Origin: Panonychus citri
Lineage: Eukaryota; Arthropoda; Arachnida; Trombidiformes; Tetranychidae
NCBI RefSeq assembly: GCF_014898815.1
Contig: NW_026515468.1
Location: 62,001 to 126,000, forward strand
Direction of reading: 5' to 3'
DNA: 64,000 nt
The position numbers were made by a program, and so were the translations under genes. This document shows positions 28,667-41,398 of this stretch, in pieces. Numbering within the stretch: the first letter of the stretch is position 1; the number at the start of each line of letters is the position of its first letter. The notes below the pieces were generated by a model. It was not told the DNA's origin and searched no databases. It was given only the letters and a program-made list of their open reading frames with translations.

Positions 28667-29327
28667 TACATAATAACCTTTTCCACTGTCCACCCTCTCT
28701 ATCAACTGCTGCCTTGTATCATACAAAACCACCACCAACAACAAAACAACAACAACTAATCATCAAGAATGATAATCATTATCTGTTCTATACGATTAAC
28801 AAGCCAAGGATAAACCCGATTAAGATGGAGAACCAGAATAATCAGAAAAAAAAACACCAAGAAAGAAAAACGATTCTGATCTTAGTCCATTCTCTCTCCA
28901 CCTTGGAAACAAAATGAAAATCCTTGTCCTCCTCTGTCAATCCTCCTCATGGATAAAAAAAAAATAATTAATTTTCCAATCACTTGTTGTAAAATTGTTG
29001 ATTGTTGATTATACATATTGAAAATACTGTTGTTAACAATTGAACAGCAACAAAATTTGATTAATCAACTTTCATCCTAAATTGTGAAACAATCCTTATC
29101 CTAAACAACAACAACAACAAAGTCCAGTTAATCAATCACTCTGATTATGATGAAAACTCAAACTAACTAACCAGTTTATCATTGTAATGACAATTATGTT
29201 TTCACCAGATATATATATATATAAAAATTAAGATACAATCAAAATCACTTAAATTGTTTTAAAGTTTGAATCTTTAATTGTAATGAAATGAGAATACAAT
29301 ATCTCTTTCAGGGGATGATCAACCAAT
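28667..29327. other. Convergent 3' region between LST2 and the secreted orphan
   Basis: Presumed 3' UTR and intergenic sequence with CAACAA and TATA repeats. An open frame at 28645-28917 overlaps the LST2 end but has no recognisable domain and probably is not coding. Confidence 0.5.
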
Positions 29328-30070
29328 CTAATGATTAGCGTTTGTTTCATTGACCACTGAGTTAATTACTGCCATACATGATTCCCAATAAGTGTCCAAT
29401 AGATTTGCAATTATCCAATTCATTGGTGCATCTTTGCTCACTATCGGCGGAAGTGTGTCACAAATTGACTCGTCCAATGGACACGGAGAATTGACCTGTT
29501 TCACCTTGATGAAAACATGAGAGAAGATGATTGTTTGATTATCACTTGAATAAAGGAAATAGGGTTCAGATAAATCCAATGATTGTTCATCATTCAGGAT
29601 TGATGAGGTTAAATTGTTTTCCACTGAGAACGATTTATGACAAGAATCAACTAGACGATTAACACTCGGCGGATTAACAACATTGTCGCTCAGTCCATTG
29701 GTTAAAGATGAGAAAAAGTTTTTAATTCTGTCAACAGTAATCAACGGAATTGATAAAACAAATGGTTTACCTAGAAAAGAAAATGAAATCACAATTAAAG
29801 TTAATTGTTTGAAAAAATTAACGTTGACATTTAAAAATGGTTTTCCGTTGGTTCAATGAACATCTAATTAGACCAATAAGGTTGATTAATTGTATTTAAT
29901 CAACTTTATTGTGGTTTTATTTTCATTATAATGATTAACCCAAATTTGTATTGATTTAAAAAGTTAACTTGTATTTATTTACCTTGAACAATTTGGATCT
30001 GATTGTTTGTGATGAGAATGATTGATAAAAATAAAATGGAACAATTAATTGCTGATAAAATCTTAATCAT
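29328..30070 (-). CDS. Predicted secreted protein, unknown family (176 aa)
   Basis: Two minus-strand exons, 30070-29983 and 29770-29328, join in frame across an intron with GTAAAT donor and CTAG acceptor. The first exon encodes MIKILSAIN followed by a hydrophobic run ILFLSIILI, a good signal peptide, ending near residue 28. The mature part has about five Cys (one each in DSCHKS, SPCPLDES, ESICDTL and WESCMAV, plus one in the leader) and possible N-glycosylation sites (NLTS, DNQT, VNET). No domain is recognised. It lies beside a lipocalin and the membrane-protein cluster. The signal-peptide exon plus clean splice makes a real gene likely; function is unknown. Confidence 0.65.
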
Positions 30071-31051
30071 TGCTGTTTTAATTGTTGGTTTACTTTTCCC
30101 ACTGGTGGTAATGTTGATTGCGATCACTTTCAGTTCAAAATTAACTGTTAGTTAATTATAGCATTGTTATTGTTTAAATAAATGGGATCTGTTTGAATTC
30201 AACATTTGGTTAACTTAATTGTCAACTGTTAACTTTTTTTCTGCCACTTGTTGATTTTTTTAGTACTAATTTATGCTGATTAACTAATTAATTATCACTA
30301 ATTGTTTGCTAACATACATTGGATAATATTTGAACGATCGACACTGAAGAAGATGATGATTCAATTTTAGACTAATCAACGTGGAAAATCATAAAGGTAA
30401 TCAATTAATCAATGGTTAGTTAATATCTTCCTTCCTGGAATTGTTGTAAAAACAATTTGAAAACTCAATGGGAAAACAAATCAACTGATGATCACAGTTG
30501 ATTTTAACACAGCAATAATCAACTAATTAACGATTCGATATAATGATCAGTTGGTGATTGAGGTTGAGGATTTGGGTTAATTGTTAACTCCATGGGAAAT
30601 TAACACTCGACTAAAACAATCATTTTCTCCAGGTTTTAAATAAGATCTTAATTTCCTGACAACTTATAATTAGAATATTAAATTGAAATCTTTAACTTCA
30701 TCACAATCAAGTAAATGAGTTATTGGTGACAATGATTATATCTAATTGTAATATCGTTTAAGTTTCATGACCGGGATCATTTTACTGACAATATTATTGT
30801 TTCAGTGATCATATATTAATAATCACGAGTGATTATCTTTTAATTCAATAATCAATCAATTTCCATGTTTAAATGGTTGTTCATATACTCACTTTCTTAC
30901 GTTTCTTAAACAGAGAAATAAGTTTATCACATTATATCACTTTACTATTATTTATTTCATAATTTTCTACACACCCTGTAGGCAAACTTTCAAGGTACAA
31001 TAGACACTTAATTAAGTTAGTAATAATTAGCAAGGTTTGGAAATTGTTATT
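30071..31051. other. Intergenic, no gene seen
   Basis: AT-rich sequence between the secreted orphan (start 30070) and the end of the first lipocalin (31052). A TTTATT near 30951, AATAAA on the minus strand, could be the lipocalin polyadenylation signal. Confidence 0.45.
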
Positions 31052-31959
31052 TTAACCACAGTCTTGAGTTACGTTCGCGAGATAGGTCACTCCGTTGGTC
31101 GCAAGTAGACTGGTCAGCCTACTAACTGTTTTGCCATCTAAAGTACTTTCTCTTGATAAAATGAATCCAGAAACTGCCAAAAAAAATGTACCAAAGTTGA
31201 GGAAATTAATGATACCGTTTTCAGAATTTTTTATTTGAGAATCGGAATATTCAATAATTATGAAAAATTATGAATAGAGAGCTGAAAGTCTCAAATATTA
31301 TTAAAAAATAATAGATGATAAGATAATTTTTTCGTATTTCATTAATTCTGATCATTTCCATAAAACGTCATTTTCTTACTTGAGTGAAAGAGGCGGAGGA
31401 TATCTGTACATGAAACTACCACGGAATAAGTTTCATAATCAGAATCAAGAACCAAATAGGGTATGGCTGGACCTCCTAATGAATAAATGTATTAAAGAGG
31501 ATAGTTAATTACAATTAAATTCAACGTTCACACAAAACATGAGAGTCTTACCAGGGAATCGTTTTACAAGCCAGATATCGGGTCTGTTGTTGTCAGGCAC
31601 GGTAGCAGTTTGGTCAGTAGAAATTACTTCACCACTTTATCAAAGTAAAGTAATCAGATGAATTATAATGATTAATTTCGTCGTAGACTACAATTGGCTC
31701 ACCTTGCGTTGTCGATAGCACGATTTTGTATGCTGATATAACTTCCACGATCTTCGTAAGTTTGGGTAGAGCATCTTGTATTCCTTTGGAATATATCATC
31801 ACTTCTTCTGATTTCGAACCATTTTCCAACGTACCTTGAAATATCCAGATCAGATTTTCCATTCATAACTGGACAACCACCAAATACAAAGTACAAACTG
31901 GACTCCAAGCACTTGATAAGAAACAGAATGATTAGAGTCAACGTAATGGACAATTTCAT
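31052..31959 (-). CDS. Secreted lipocalin, apolipoprotein D-like (copy 1)
   Basis: Minus-strand exons 31959-31703, 31634-31552, 31475-31380 and 31173-31052 join to about 185 residues. A signal peptide (MKLSITLTLIILFLIKC) precedes the lipocalin signature YVGKWFEIRRSDD, which holds the G-x-W motif. The four conserved Cys of the ApoD type are visible in GGCPV, TRCST, VSCTD and QDCG. The C-terminal strand and helix end RLTSLLATNGVTYLAN. Lipocalins bind small hydrophobic ligands in a beta-barrel; the ligand here is unknown. The first three exon lengths (257, 83 and 96 nt) equal those of the lipocalin at 43959-44759, so the two are duplicates that have since diverged. Confidence 0.88.
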
Positions 31960-32790
31960 TGTTATTATTTATAGCATAGATAACTTTATAAACAATTCTA
32001 CTCGAAATTATTACAATTGGATGTTAATTCTTAGTCTTTAACTCAAATGTTTAAATTGTTTAGAAATTTACTTTCACCTTTATTACCTGGATATATTTTT
32101 CTAAAGCGAAGGTGCTTTAGATATCCAATCAAATGTCAAATGTTCATCCAATTTAACATTCATTACTGAATCAATTTGAAAGCTTCCATGTTATCTGACT
32201 TGATTGGAAACTTGTTCAGCTGTAGTAAATTTGTTTACCTATTAAAGGTTAACAAAAGCTCCATCGTCAATCTTAACACTTTTATACAATCTCTTCAATT
32301 AACTTGAAGTCTATGTATAAAAAAACTAATCCAAATAGCGATGAAATTTCAATGGACTCAGATTAGCCTTTGAAGTTATTGATACAAATAATTAGTTAAT
32401 TAACTATCTAAAAGGTATAAGCAAGTGATAGCCCAAAGATATTGACCAAAGACCTATTTGGAATTAAACTTAATTGTGATTATCTTTTGATTATCAATTT
32501 GTTTACCTTAAATAAGTAAACAAATCATCAGTAGATTTTATCAATAATTCATTGATATTGAATAATCAATGATGGGAAAAAGTGATTAGTTGAATAGTCG
32601 AGTCAATTGTTAAAATGGTAGCAGGCGTTAATTAATCAGTTGATTTAATTAACAAATCAAATGTTCCAACGTTTTTGTTTGGTTTTATTGAGACGTTAAT
32701 TATGAATCTCAATAAAAAAAAGGCTTAATCATTAAGTGTAAAAATTGGTTAACTTTATTGTTTCTGTGCAATTTCAAGTAATAGCCAACG
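31960..32790. other. Divergent intergenic region between lipocalin 1 and membrane-protein copy 1
   Basis: No coding sequence was recognised. A TATAAA-containing palindrome (TTTATAAA, 31985-31992) lies about 26-33 nt upstream of the lipocalin ATG, which is close for a TATA box, so its role is doubtful. Confidence 0.4.
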
Positions 32791-35700
32791 ATGTTATCAC
32801 TAATTGTGCCAATTGTTTTGCTCCTAAATATTGATAGTAACAATTTAATTCAAGGTAAACATAATCAATAGTTAATTCTAGAAATTTGATTGCCCAGTGC
32901 AAATTATTAATACTTTTGATTATCAACAGGTTATTTACTTGACTTTCCAATGGACTCAATTCAACCAATCAACGAAAATGTTTCAATCTTATCAACCTTA
33001 TCTGATCTGGTAATTAAGATTATATTTAATTTAACAAACAACATTAATATTTACATGATTAACTGTAAGATTGCTGATTTGTTTGTTAATTTGTTACAGT
33101 CAACACAAGAAACGTGGACAATCAAGGAGACCTTAATTGTTAAGCCGAAAGTTCATGGAAAGATTGAAATTACTCATAAAAACTACCAAATTCAAGTTTT
33201 TTATCATGAAAATGATGATCAGATCAGATTAGTTTTCCATGGTAAGAGAAGTAAATCTTTAAGATCAAGATAATTAACTAATTAACTGTTTACTTTTCTC
33301 TGTGTAAAGATAATGAATGTTACGAACTGAAATATACACCAAATGGATGGAGCTCAATGATTCCAACGGTAACAAACCCGCTTCTCAATATGGCCTTACT
33401 TATGGGTCCATCTTTTTACTATCGTATTGTGGGTCGGACCAATGAGTATGTAAGCTATTAAAATACTTTTTAAAAGTAAATCTTTAATATTCATCATGGA
33501 AATTGCAGCGATCTGAATCAAATGTTTATCTTCGAGGAAAAGAGATGAAGAGTATTCAGCTAAAGGCTCACGAAGATTTTCAAGTTTCGTTTATTTTTCC
33601 AGGTAAAGAAAAGAAATCAAAGTTAATTATTAGTTAGCAGTTTCCATTTTTTTCTTAATTTAAAATTAGTCGAAATGGATTCATTGGTTGGTATAAGAGA
33701 ACCTATGAGACTTAAACTTGTTTCATCTCCTCATGATTCTGAGACATTATTTTACGATATTTTTGATACGAAAAGATTGTCATCCAATTTTGATGAATCC
33801 TTAGTAACTGTGAGTATTTCAAGAAAGACCAATGGTCACTTTTAGCTTTTATCTTTACTGTATCATTACTTTCATTAACTAAAGCCAACTCTTGGTATTG
33901 GATGTCCAAGGTATCTTGAACTAAATCAGCCGTTTCCCAAACTTGACACCGATCGATTTCATGTTAATCTAGTTGAGACGATTAAAAGCTCAAATTCAAA
34001 CGTAACCTCGACTTTTTTGAAGTAACTAAATTCCAAAATTAATTCACTCATTGTGGAAACTAATTGTTTGTCATTCTCGTGTATGACAGTATTTTGTTGA
34101 TCCTGCGAATGGAATATCTCGTATATCTAGTAACGGGCAAGTTCTTATGAAACAAGATAATTCTCAATCGAAAATCATAGCTGATTATAATCTCGGTGTT
34201 AAATATAATCTGAAGGCCGGTAAATGTACAATGTTGCCGATAGAAAATTCTATTACAGCGATAAACGATTGTGATGATGATATACTCACTCTTAATCCGA
34301 TCACGATGGATATTGATGATTTTAAATATGTTGGAAAAATTAATTACGTATGTAAAATTGAATCTAAGAAGAAACTTTTAAAAACTTTTTCTCTTCAATG
34401 GAAATTAATTAGGAACATCGCTTCGAACTAGTTGATGTTTGGGAATCAACGAAATTATACAATAATGATACGAAATATAATAAGATTGTCACCACTCAGT
34501 TCATGGCGAAAAACGTAAGTTTAATTAAATGAACATGAAATAATTTAAAAATCGAGATTAATCATTTTCTAGAGATTAATAATCTTATATACTCCTTTAG
34601 TCCAATAACAGTGATTTAGATTGGGATTATTTACCAATCGCTGCAGAGAGAAAGTTTTACAAATATCATTTGGTGAGTTAATAATTTATTATATTGATTG
34701 TTAACAATTAACCTCGAGGTTAATAATTTAATTTCTCTTGTTCAAAAAAGTCTAAATATATTCTGAGTGAATCAAGGAGACGTGATTTCTTTGACTATGA
34801 TAAAGTTAATCATGATGAGACTGATTATCGTGAATCATTTCAAATCACTGATTGTTATGATAGTCCTGATGATAAAATGTATTTAAAGTTACATATTGAA
34901 AGTTCAGGTAAGTTTTGTTATTTTATTCTGATTGTGAAATAATCCAAATAATCCAAATAACTATTAATATTAATTAACTTTGATTGTATTTGTATTAATA
35001 GATTTAAATTACACGGAAAGTCTTAATTACGCTGCTGGAAACATATACTTGGTTCGAGAAACAATTAAGCTTTTGATTTCTTCCAGTTTAAAATTGTCTT
35101 ACATTAGGATAACAAATGTCGATATTGAACTCGAATCAAGTTACATTGTCGCTCATGTCGAGATAATCGAAGCGCCTGACTTAATAAGTAAAATTTAAAC
35201 CTAATTAATTTCTTCAGCAACTACTAAGTTATTTTCGTTTTCTTATATTAGGGGCATTAGTTCAATTCGATAAGAAATTTACAATCGAATCATTCGAAAG
35301 TTATGATAAAATCCTTGCTAAGGATCCATATGAATGCTTGAAAGTGCTGGGAACTAGAAAATCATCGTGAGTAATATGAGTAGAAAATTTTGTTGTATTT
35401 TATCATCACTAATGAGTAACAAATTATTTCCAGTTATGTAATCAATTGTATGGGCTACGACAATTTATGTGTATCTGTAGCCGTTGATCAACAGTTACCC
35501 ATTTCGGATATAAACTCTGGTTCTTATTGTCAAGTTTACGTAAATGGAAAGGACAAATTACGAAAATTGGTACAAGAATTGTCACTGGAACAATTACCTA
35601 CTCGGTTAACCCAATTAATTGGAATAAATTTCGAGATTCCTTGTGACGATTGTTTTATTCAATTTGGGTTCAAGATCACTAATGTTGTCCAAGATTCTCC

Positions 35701-36772
35701 TCCTCTCGACACTCAAGAGACTCGAGTTTTATTCAAGGATGTGGAAAATGGAGCTAAGATTGATCCTTCTATCGGAGAGTCGATTGTAGGCATTAGAAAC
35801 TTTGGTGATTGTTATCGAGTTTGTCTTACCTCATCGAAAGGTTCGACTTGTGAAACATTCTCGTTTTGTGCTTCACTTAATAATCAAGATAGTAAACAAT
35901 TGGTAGAATGTCGAGTATCTGAGAAAACTTATGGATCATTGGCGAATAGTGGTACAGTTCGCGATAACTCTTGTAATATTTATGGAAAAAATAATTTACT
36001 CGATTATCATAAATTACCATCGGTAAAGTTTATTAGTTCTGGAGGAGAGAAGGACCAAAGATTGAGTGTTCGAACAGTAGATGAATGTGCTCAAGCTTGT
36101 GTAGAATCAAATGAAAACTGTTATTCATTTGAGATTTGTGATTCTCGATATTGTTCATTTGGTGGACATTATACAACATCCAAGACAATATCAGATAAAT
36201 TCTGTGATATTTATATTCGTAAGTTTCATTTTCACTCTTTCATCTTCTATTAATACGAATAAATAATCTAATCGTTTGTTTTTCTTGTTTTATTTTTAGC
36301 AAAAAAGATTCATCATTTTGTAAGAAACAATTATAAAACTGTTACATCAATAATTCATTCCGAAGTTGATTTAACTCTTGACCAATGTGCTTCTTTGTGT
36401 TTTTCAATGAGACAAAACGATGAACATAACAATAAGAAAGATGGATGTAATTCATTTAATTACTGTCCAAAAGGTGAATCTATCAGTAAATGTGAATTAT
36501 CAATTGAAACAATTTCTGCATCAAATGTAAATCAAGTCTTATTATCAGATGATTGTTCAAATTATCAATTGATGGAAACAATTAAGCAGCAATCAACATC
36601 AACATCATCACCAAAACTGCCTAAAAAATCCATTTCTGGTATCGGTATTATTATTTTTTTCGTCATCATTGGCTTGACCATGGGACTGGTCAGTACCTTG
36701 GCTCACAATTACCTCCAGAAGAAACGAAATCAAATCAATGAAAATCAACAAAATGTGATTGACGCAACTTAA
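32791..36772 (+). CDS. Type I membrane protein with LolA-like region and three PAN/apple-like modules (copy 1, apparently intact)
   Basis: Fifteen exons join without a break: 32791-32854, 32930-33009, 33100-33241, 33310-33449, 33509-33602, 33670-33809, 33885-34001, 34090-34347, 34413-34514, 34601-34672, 34751-34907, 35002-35187, 35252-35366, 35434-36218 and 36300-36772, giving about 974 residues. The N-terminal 20 residues form a signal peptide. The large ectodomain has repeated motifs such as DYNLGVKYNLKAGKC that resemble metazoan LolA-like proteins (inference). Exon 14 holds two six-Cys modules (starting DCYRVC and ECAQAC) and exon 15 a third (DQCASLC). All three have the spacing of PAN/apple domains, which bind protein or sugar. 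One TM helix (IGIIIFFVIIGLTMGLVS) and a basic tail follow. A paralogue lies 260 bp downstream on the same strand. The function of the family is unknown. Confidence 0.78.
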
Positions 36773-36845
36773 TTTCCTTTACATCACTTAACTCTCTCCT
36801 CTTTTATAATAATCATTTGATTGCCACTACTATTTATTATTAGAT

Positions 36846-36851
36846 AATAAA
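36846..36851 (+). terminator. Candidate polyadenylation signal of membrane-protein copy 1
   Basis: AATAAA 74 nt after the stop codon at 36770-36772 and before the ATG of copy 2. Confidence 0.5.
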
Positions 36852-37029
36852 CTTTGATCAATTCTAAGTCTTGTTAATCGTGTTGGTATTGTTGATTGTA
36901 GATTAAAAAAATATTCATAAAAATCAGAAGCTAAGGCGTTTTTATGATAAATGATCATCAGACAATTAACTTAATTGTTACTAATACATTTTAATTGTGC
37001 ATTGAATTCCTGTTCACTAGTTTGACAAA

Positions 37030-40000
37030 ATGTCTTCATCAATTTTTTTGTTCATTTTTGTACTATTGACATGCTACCATTCAAGTAAAGGTAATTAAAA
37101 GACTTTAAATTGTTACCATTATGTTTATAATTATTTAATTGTCAGGTTATTTATTGGATTATCCAATTAAATCACCAATGGGAAGCCTGTCAATACTTTC
37201 ATCACTGACCGATAAGGTAAATAACAGAGATTATGAATTTAATTACTGAACGAGTTAATTGTGGTTGTTAATTTGTTACAGTCAACACAAGAAACCTGGA
37301 CAATCAAGGAGACCTTAATTGTTAAGCCAAAAGTTCATGGAAAGATTGAAATTACTCATAAAAACTACCAAATTCAAGTTTTTTATCATGAAAATGATGA
37401 TCAGATCAGATTAGTTTTCCATGGTAAGAGAAGTAAATCTTTAAGATCAAGATAATTAACTAATTAACTGTTTACTTTTTCTCTGTGTAAAGATAATGAA
37501 TGTTACGAACTGAAATATACACCAAATGGATGGAGCTCAATGATTCCAACGGTAACAAACCCGCTTCTCAATATGGCCTTACTTATGGGTCCATCTTTTT
37601 ACTACCGAATCGTGCCTCAATCAAATAGATTTGTAAGTTAATTGTTAGTAATAATCAAAAGTCACAATCTTAATTATCAATGTTTTTGTTCATAGTTTGC
37701 AGATGATAATGTCTACTTAAGGGGCGAAGAAATGAAAAATCTTGTTCTGAATATTAACAAAAACCTCAGGTTATCATTTCTGTATCCAGGTAAACAAAAT
37801 AACTTCTCAATTGAATTCGAGTCTAACTAACTTGGGATTTCTAATGATATTTAATTGTGGCTTCAGTTACCTTGAACTCGTTTATTGGGGTCAGACAGCC
37901 CAAAAGGCTGATTCTCACAGGTCAGGTTCCAGGTTCGTCCAAAGGTCAAGTTGAGACATTATTTTACGATATTTTGATACGAAAAGATTGTCATCCGATT
38001 TTGATGAATCCTTAGTAACTGTGAGTATTTCAAGAGAAGACCAATGGTCAGTAGTAGCTTTTATCTTTACTGTATCATTACTTTCATGACTGAAGCCAAC
38101 TCTTGGTACTGGATGTCCAAGGTATCTTGAGCTGAATCAGCCGTTTCCCAAACTTGACACCGATCGATATCATGTTAATGTAATCGAGACAATTAAAGAA
38201 TCGTCTTCAAGCAGATCAATCTACAGTGAGGTGATTATCAAATCAAACTGAAAATTTAAATCTTTATGATCATAACCATTACTTTTTATATTTAGTTTTC
38301 CGTCGACGAAAAAAATTTGATTACTCGAATTACAAAAGTAGAGCAATTTGGTTCTACAAAATTAGAACAATCAATTATCGTTCACGATCTTGGGGTCAAG
38401 TATATCCTTTCAAGTTCAGACGGTAAATGTTACGTAGTTCCGATCGACATTAAAGAATCTCAGATCAATGATGACAATTTGATAACAATTAACCCAATTA
38501 CTTTGGACATAAAAGATTTCAAATACGTTGGTCAAGTTAAACTTGTAAGTATTGGTAATTCATCTGTGAGTGTCATATGATTTGAATGATAATTTTTGTC
38601 AATAAATAAAAGGAACATCGATCGGAATTAGTTGATGTTTGGGAATCAACGGAACTTTACAATAATGATACGAAATATAATAAGATTGTCACCACTCAGT
38701 TCATGGCGAAAAACGTAAGTTTAATTGAATTAACTCGAGATGATTTAACAACCGAAATTAATCATTTTCTAGAGATTAATAATCTTTTATACTCCTTTAG
38801 TCCAATAACAGCGATTTAGATTGGGATTATTTACCAATCGCTGCAGAGAGAAAGTTTTACAAATATCATTTAGTGAGTTAATAATTTATTATATTGATTG
38901 TTAACAATTAACCTCGAGGTTAATAATTTAATTTCTCTTGTTCAAAAAAGTCTAAATATATTTTGAGTGAATCAAGGAGACGTGATTTCTTTGACTATGA
39001 TAAAGTTAATCATGATGAGAATGATTATCGTGAATCATTTCAAATCACTGATTGTTATGATAGTCCTGATGATAAAATGTATTTGAAGTTACATATTGAA
39101 AGTTCAGGTAAGTTTTGTTATTTTATTCTGATTGTGAAATAATCAAAATAATCCAAATAACTATTATTAATAATATTAACTAACTTTGATTGTTTTTCTA
39201 TTGCTAGATTTAAATTACACGGAAGGTCTTAATTACGCTGCTGAAAACATATACTTGGTTCGAGAAACAATTAAGCTTTTGGTTTCTACTAATTTAAAAT
39301 TGTCTTACATTAGGATAACAAATGTCGATATTGAACTCGAATCAAATTACATTGTCGCTCATGTCGAAATAGTTAAAGCTCCAAATATCATTGGTAATAA
39401 CTCCAGTTTGGATTCTTTATTTATTGTTTATTGATTCGAGTTTTAATGTTTATTTAGAATCCATGGACAAAACAGAATACAAGTTTGATCGTCAATCTTT
39501 TGATAACTATTTTAAAGTCTCAATTAGAAGCCCGACTGATTGTTTGCGGTCACAATCAACCAGAGGAGATATCGAGTAAGTTTCATACGATATTAATACA
39601 ATATATTACATGTATGATTGATTTCGTAACTTTGTTGATAGATATGTTATCAGCTGTATGGATTTGGATCATCTGTGTGTTGGTGTCAAACGAAATCAAG
39701 AATTTCCTGTTTCTATTAATAACACATTACACGGCACGGGCTCTATTTGTCAAGTTTACGTAAATGGAAACGACAAATTACGAAAATTGGTACAAGAATT
39801 GTCACTGGAACAATTACCTACTCGGTTTTCCCAATTAATTGGAATAAATTTCGAGATTCCTTGTGACGATTGTTTCATTCAATTTGGGTTCAAGATCACT
39901 AATGTTGTCCAAGATTCTCCTCCTCTCGACACTCAAGAGACTCGAGTTTTATTCAAGGATGTGGAAAATGGAGCTAAGATTGATCCTTCTATCGGAGAGT

Positions 40001-40994
40001 CGATTGTAGGGATTAGAAACTTTGGTGATTGTTATCGAGCTTGTCTTACCTCATCGAAAGGTTCGACTTGTGAAACATTCTCGTTTTGTGCTTCACTTGA
40101 TGATAGTAAACAATTGGTAGAATGTCGAGTATCTGAGAAAACTTATGGATCATTGGCGAATAGTGGTACAGTTCGAGATAACTCTTGTAATATTTATGGA
40201 AAAAATAATTTACTCGATTATCATAAATTACCATCGGTAAAGTTTATTAGTTCTGGAGGAGAGAAGGACCAAAGATTGAGTGTTCGAACAGTAGATGAAT
40301 GTGCTCAAGCTTGTGTAGAATCAAATGAAAACTGTTATTCATTTGAGATTTGTGATTCTCGATATTGTTCATTTGGTGGACATTATACAACATCGAAAAC
40401 AATATCAGATAAATTCTGTGATATTTACATTCGTAAGTTTCATTAATACTTTCACTATTTCATCTACTAATGATGAGTAATCGTTTGTTTTTCTTGTTTT
40501 ATTTTCTAGCAAAAAAGATTCATCATTTTGTAAAGAACAATCATAAAACTGTCAAATCAATAATTCATTCAGAAGTCGATTTAACAGTTGACCAATGTGC
40601 TTCTTTGTGCTTTTCAATGAGACAAAACGATGATCATTACAATAAGAAAGATGGATGTAATTCATTTAATTACTGTCCAAAAGGTGAATCTATCAGTAAA
40701 TGTGAATTATCAATTGAAACAATTTCCGCATCAAATGTAAATCAAGTCTTATTATCAGATGATTGTTCAAATTATCAACTGATGGAAACAATTAAGCAGC
40801 AATCAACATCAACATCATCACCAAAATTGCCTAAAAAATCCAGGTCTGGTATCGGTATTATTATTTTTTTCGTCATCATTGGCTTGACCATGGGACTGGT
40901 CAGTCCAATGTTAGTTAAATACATCAGAATTGGTTTCACTCGCTATATCTACAATGGTGGTTCCGAACCCTATCAAAACCTTATCAACGACTGA
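37030..40994 (+). pseudogene. Type I LolA-like/PAN membrane protein (copy 2, one frameshift in exon 6)
   Basis: Exons match copy 1 one for one: 37030-37090, 37146-37216, 37282-37423, 37493-37632, 37696-37789, 37867-38020, 38096-38230, 38296-38544, 38613-38714, 38801-38872, 38951-39107, 39208-39393, 39458-39575, 39642-40432 and 40510-40994. Everything is in frame except exon 6, where a run of four T (37972-37975) replaces the five T of copy 1. The frame then closes at TAG 38013-38015. Signal peptide, LolA-like region, three six-Cys modules and TM helix are otherwise preserved, and the cytoplasmic tail differs from copy 1. Many exons and introns are nearly identical to copy 1 while exons 1, 2, 5, 8 and 13 are diverged. 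Either a recent pseudogene, an allele, or a single-base assembly error. Confidence 0.7.
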
Positions 40995-41398
40995 AACTTT
41001 TCTTCCTCAAAATTATCCAATAGAATCCACAAAAATTTCAATATAACCTCCAATTGTTTCGAGATTATTTCTTCCAATATCAGGTGTACATTACCGTTAA
41101 TCATTTTTACTGTTTGAAATAAAATCATTCATCTAAACAAATGTATTCATATTTATCAATAACGAATTGATAAATCGAAATCAAATTCACTGAAACTCCC
41201 TATCAGTTTGATTCAAGTCTCATTAGAATCGCAAGTCTTGAATTTTGAATTTTTCATTTGCTATTAATTTTTAGTACCTTTTATTGTATCTGCATGATTT
41301 GAATATCGAATCGAAATAATTGATACAATTAGGACAAACAATTAACTGGTGCTAATTGATTGTTTAAGGATTGATTATTATCTTGGTAGTTTTTATAT
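40995..41398. other. Convergent 3' region between membrane-protein copy 2 and glucosylceramidase
   Basis: Contains a plus-strand AATAAA at 41118-41123, about 124 nt after the copy 2 stop. A minus-strand AATAAA (TTTATT at 41280-41285) lies about 115 nt beyond the glucosylceramidase stop. No other gene was seen. Confidence 0.5.

Noticed and set aside
32950..33273. Single 107-codon open frame over exons 2-3 of membrane-protein copy 1
   Set aside because: Reads through an intron with clear GT-AG signals; the spliced model aligns with the paralogues.
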